Source: RGIG4140 sp045632845 (GTDB lineage Bacteria > Pseudomonadota > Alphaproteobacteria > CAAHEQ01 > UBA3637). Taken from it: a DNA stretch of 42,379 nucleotides. Where the stretch lies: positions 1 to 42,379 of the forward strand of contig JAZQXL010000017.1 of assembly GCA_045632845.1 (NCBI GenBank), given 5' to 3'. A program made the position numbers and the translations under genes. The notes below the pieces were generated by a model, which was not told the DNA's origin, did no database searches, and saw nothing but the letters and a program-made list of their open reading frames with translations. The number at the start of each line of letters is the position of its first letter. The first letter of the stretch is position 1. Shown here piece by piece: positions 42,246 to 42,379 of this stretch.

Positions 42246-42379
42246 AACCTCTTGCCTGTTGGATGCGTTAAGAGTAAGTTTTAAGAGAGGAAATATGGAT
42301 AGAATCAATGCTTGACGTGTACATTCGCTGGGGTACACGAAAGCAGTGATTCTGCCACTAGTTACCTCTTAAAACTTTA
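42246..42379 (+). repeat. Structured intergenic element C, right end beyond the window
   Basis: Left box AACCTC ... TTGGATGCGTT, then a 12-bp perfect stem AAGTTTTAAGAG/CTCTTAAAACTT (42276-42287 with 42366-42377). Nested stems are AGAATCA/TGATTCT, GCTT/AAGC and GTGTAC/GTACAC around a 10-base loop. The nesting is the same as in element B, while the stem sequences differ. The loops are alike (ATT-G/C-GCTGG). Confidence 0.7.

Noticed and set aside
28936..42379. Proven integron attC array
   Set aside because: The right boxes fit GTTRRRY, but the left boxes do not fit RYYYAAC, the spacers are long, no integrase is in the window and the gene order is not cassette-like except at the right edge. Kept only as a hypothesis.
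1..42379. tRNA, rRNA, reverse transcriptase, transposase or integrase genes
   Set aside because: I looked for cloverleaf T-loops, conserved rRNA stretches, Y-x-D-D and DDE/HUH-type motifs in the readable frames and found none I could support.

Overview
The window is AT-rich, densely coded DNA from a Gram-negative bacterium. An LptG-type lipopolysaccharide export permease, a LemA/DUF3137 pair and pilin-like proteins with a very conserved N-terminal cassette (S-G-R-S-M-V-E-M-L...) point to an uncultured, probably host- or gut-associated alphaproteobacterium. That assignment comes from remembered family context and was not tested by a search. Most promoters look like sigma-70 sites (TTGACA-like, 17 bp, TATAAT-like), and ribosome binding sites are easy to see.

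Left third (1-16,800, minus strand): four giant genes are read leftwards from a promoter near 16,770. The first encodes a 1,533-residue protein of unknown function with a central hydrophobic hairpin. The next three (1,539, 1,272 and at least 1,192 residues) are mosaics of ankyrin-like helical repeats that share large, nearly identical modules. Genes one and two, and genes three and four, overlap as TAATG. The three complete proteins end in a common tail finishing in R-G-R-A. A 428-residue protein at 36,654-37,940 ends in a related tail (K-G-R-A).

Middle (16,900-28,930): a LemA gene diverges from a DUF3137 gene. A HExxH metallopeptidase-like gene follows, then a polytopic membrane protein gene overlapping a radical SAM/SPASM gene. 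Two adjacent paralogues (617 and 622 residues) are built from a repeated module and start from a consensus promoter. An M20 peptidase, a small anchored cysteine-rich protein and LptG complete the region.

Right third (28,930-42,379): accessory DNA. It holds three pilin-like genes with constant N-termini and divergent C-termini, small ankyrin-like and metallopeptidase-like proteins, an XRE/S24 repressor with an inverted-repeat operator and a downstream membrane protein, a coiled-coil membrane protein, small exported proteins and a probably 5'-truncated GH24-like lysozyme gene.

The most unusual signal is a family of intergenic palindromic elements at about 28.94, 29.78, 36.53, 38.76-39.04, 41.80-41.96, 41.96-42.14 and 42.25 kb. 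They share an AACCTC...TGGATGSGTT left box and often a GAGGTTGGGC-like right box. Between the boxes lie long stems whose sequences differ from copy to copy but whose base pairing is kept. They are the best candidate for an undescribed system: integron attC-like recombination sites, a mobile structured element or an RNA family. A G-rich tract at 38.47-38.64 kb and an orphan copy of a pilin promoter lie in the same region.
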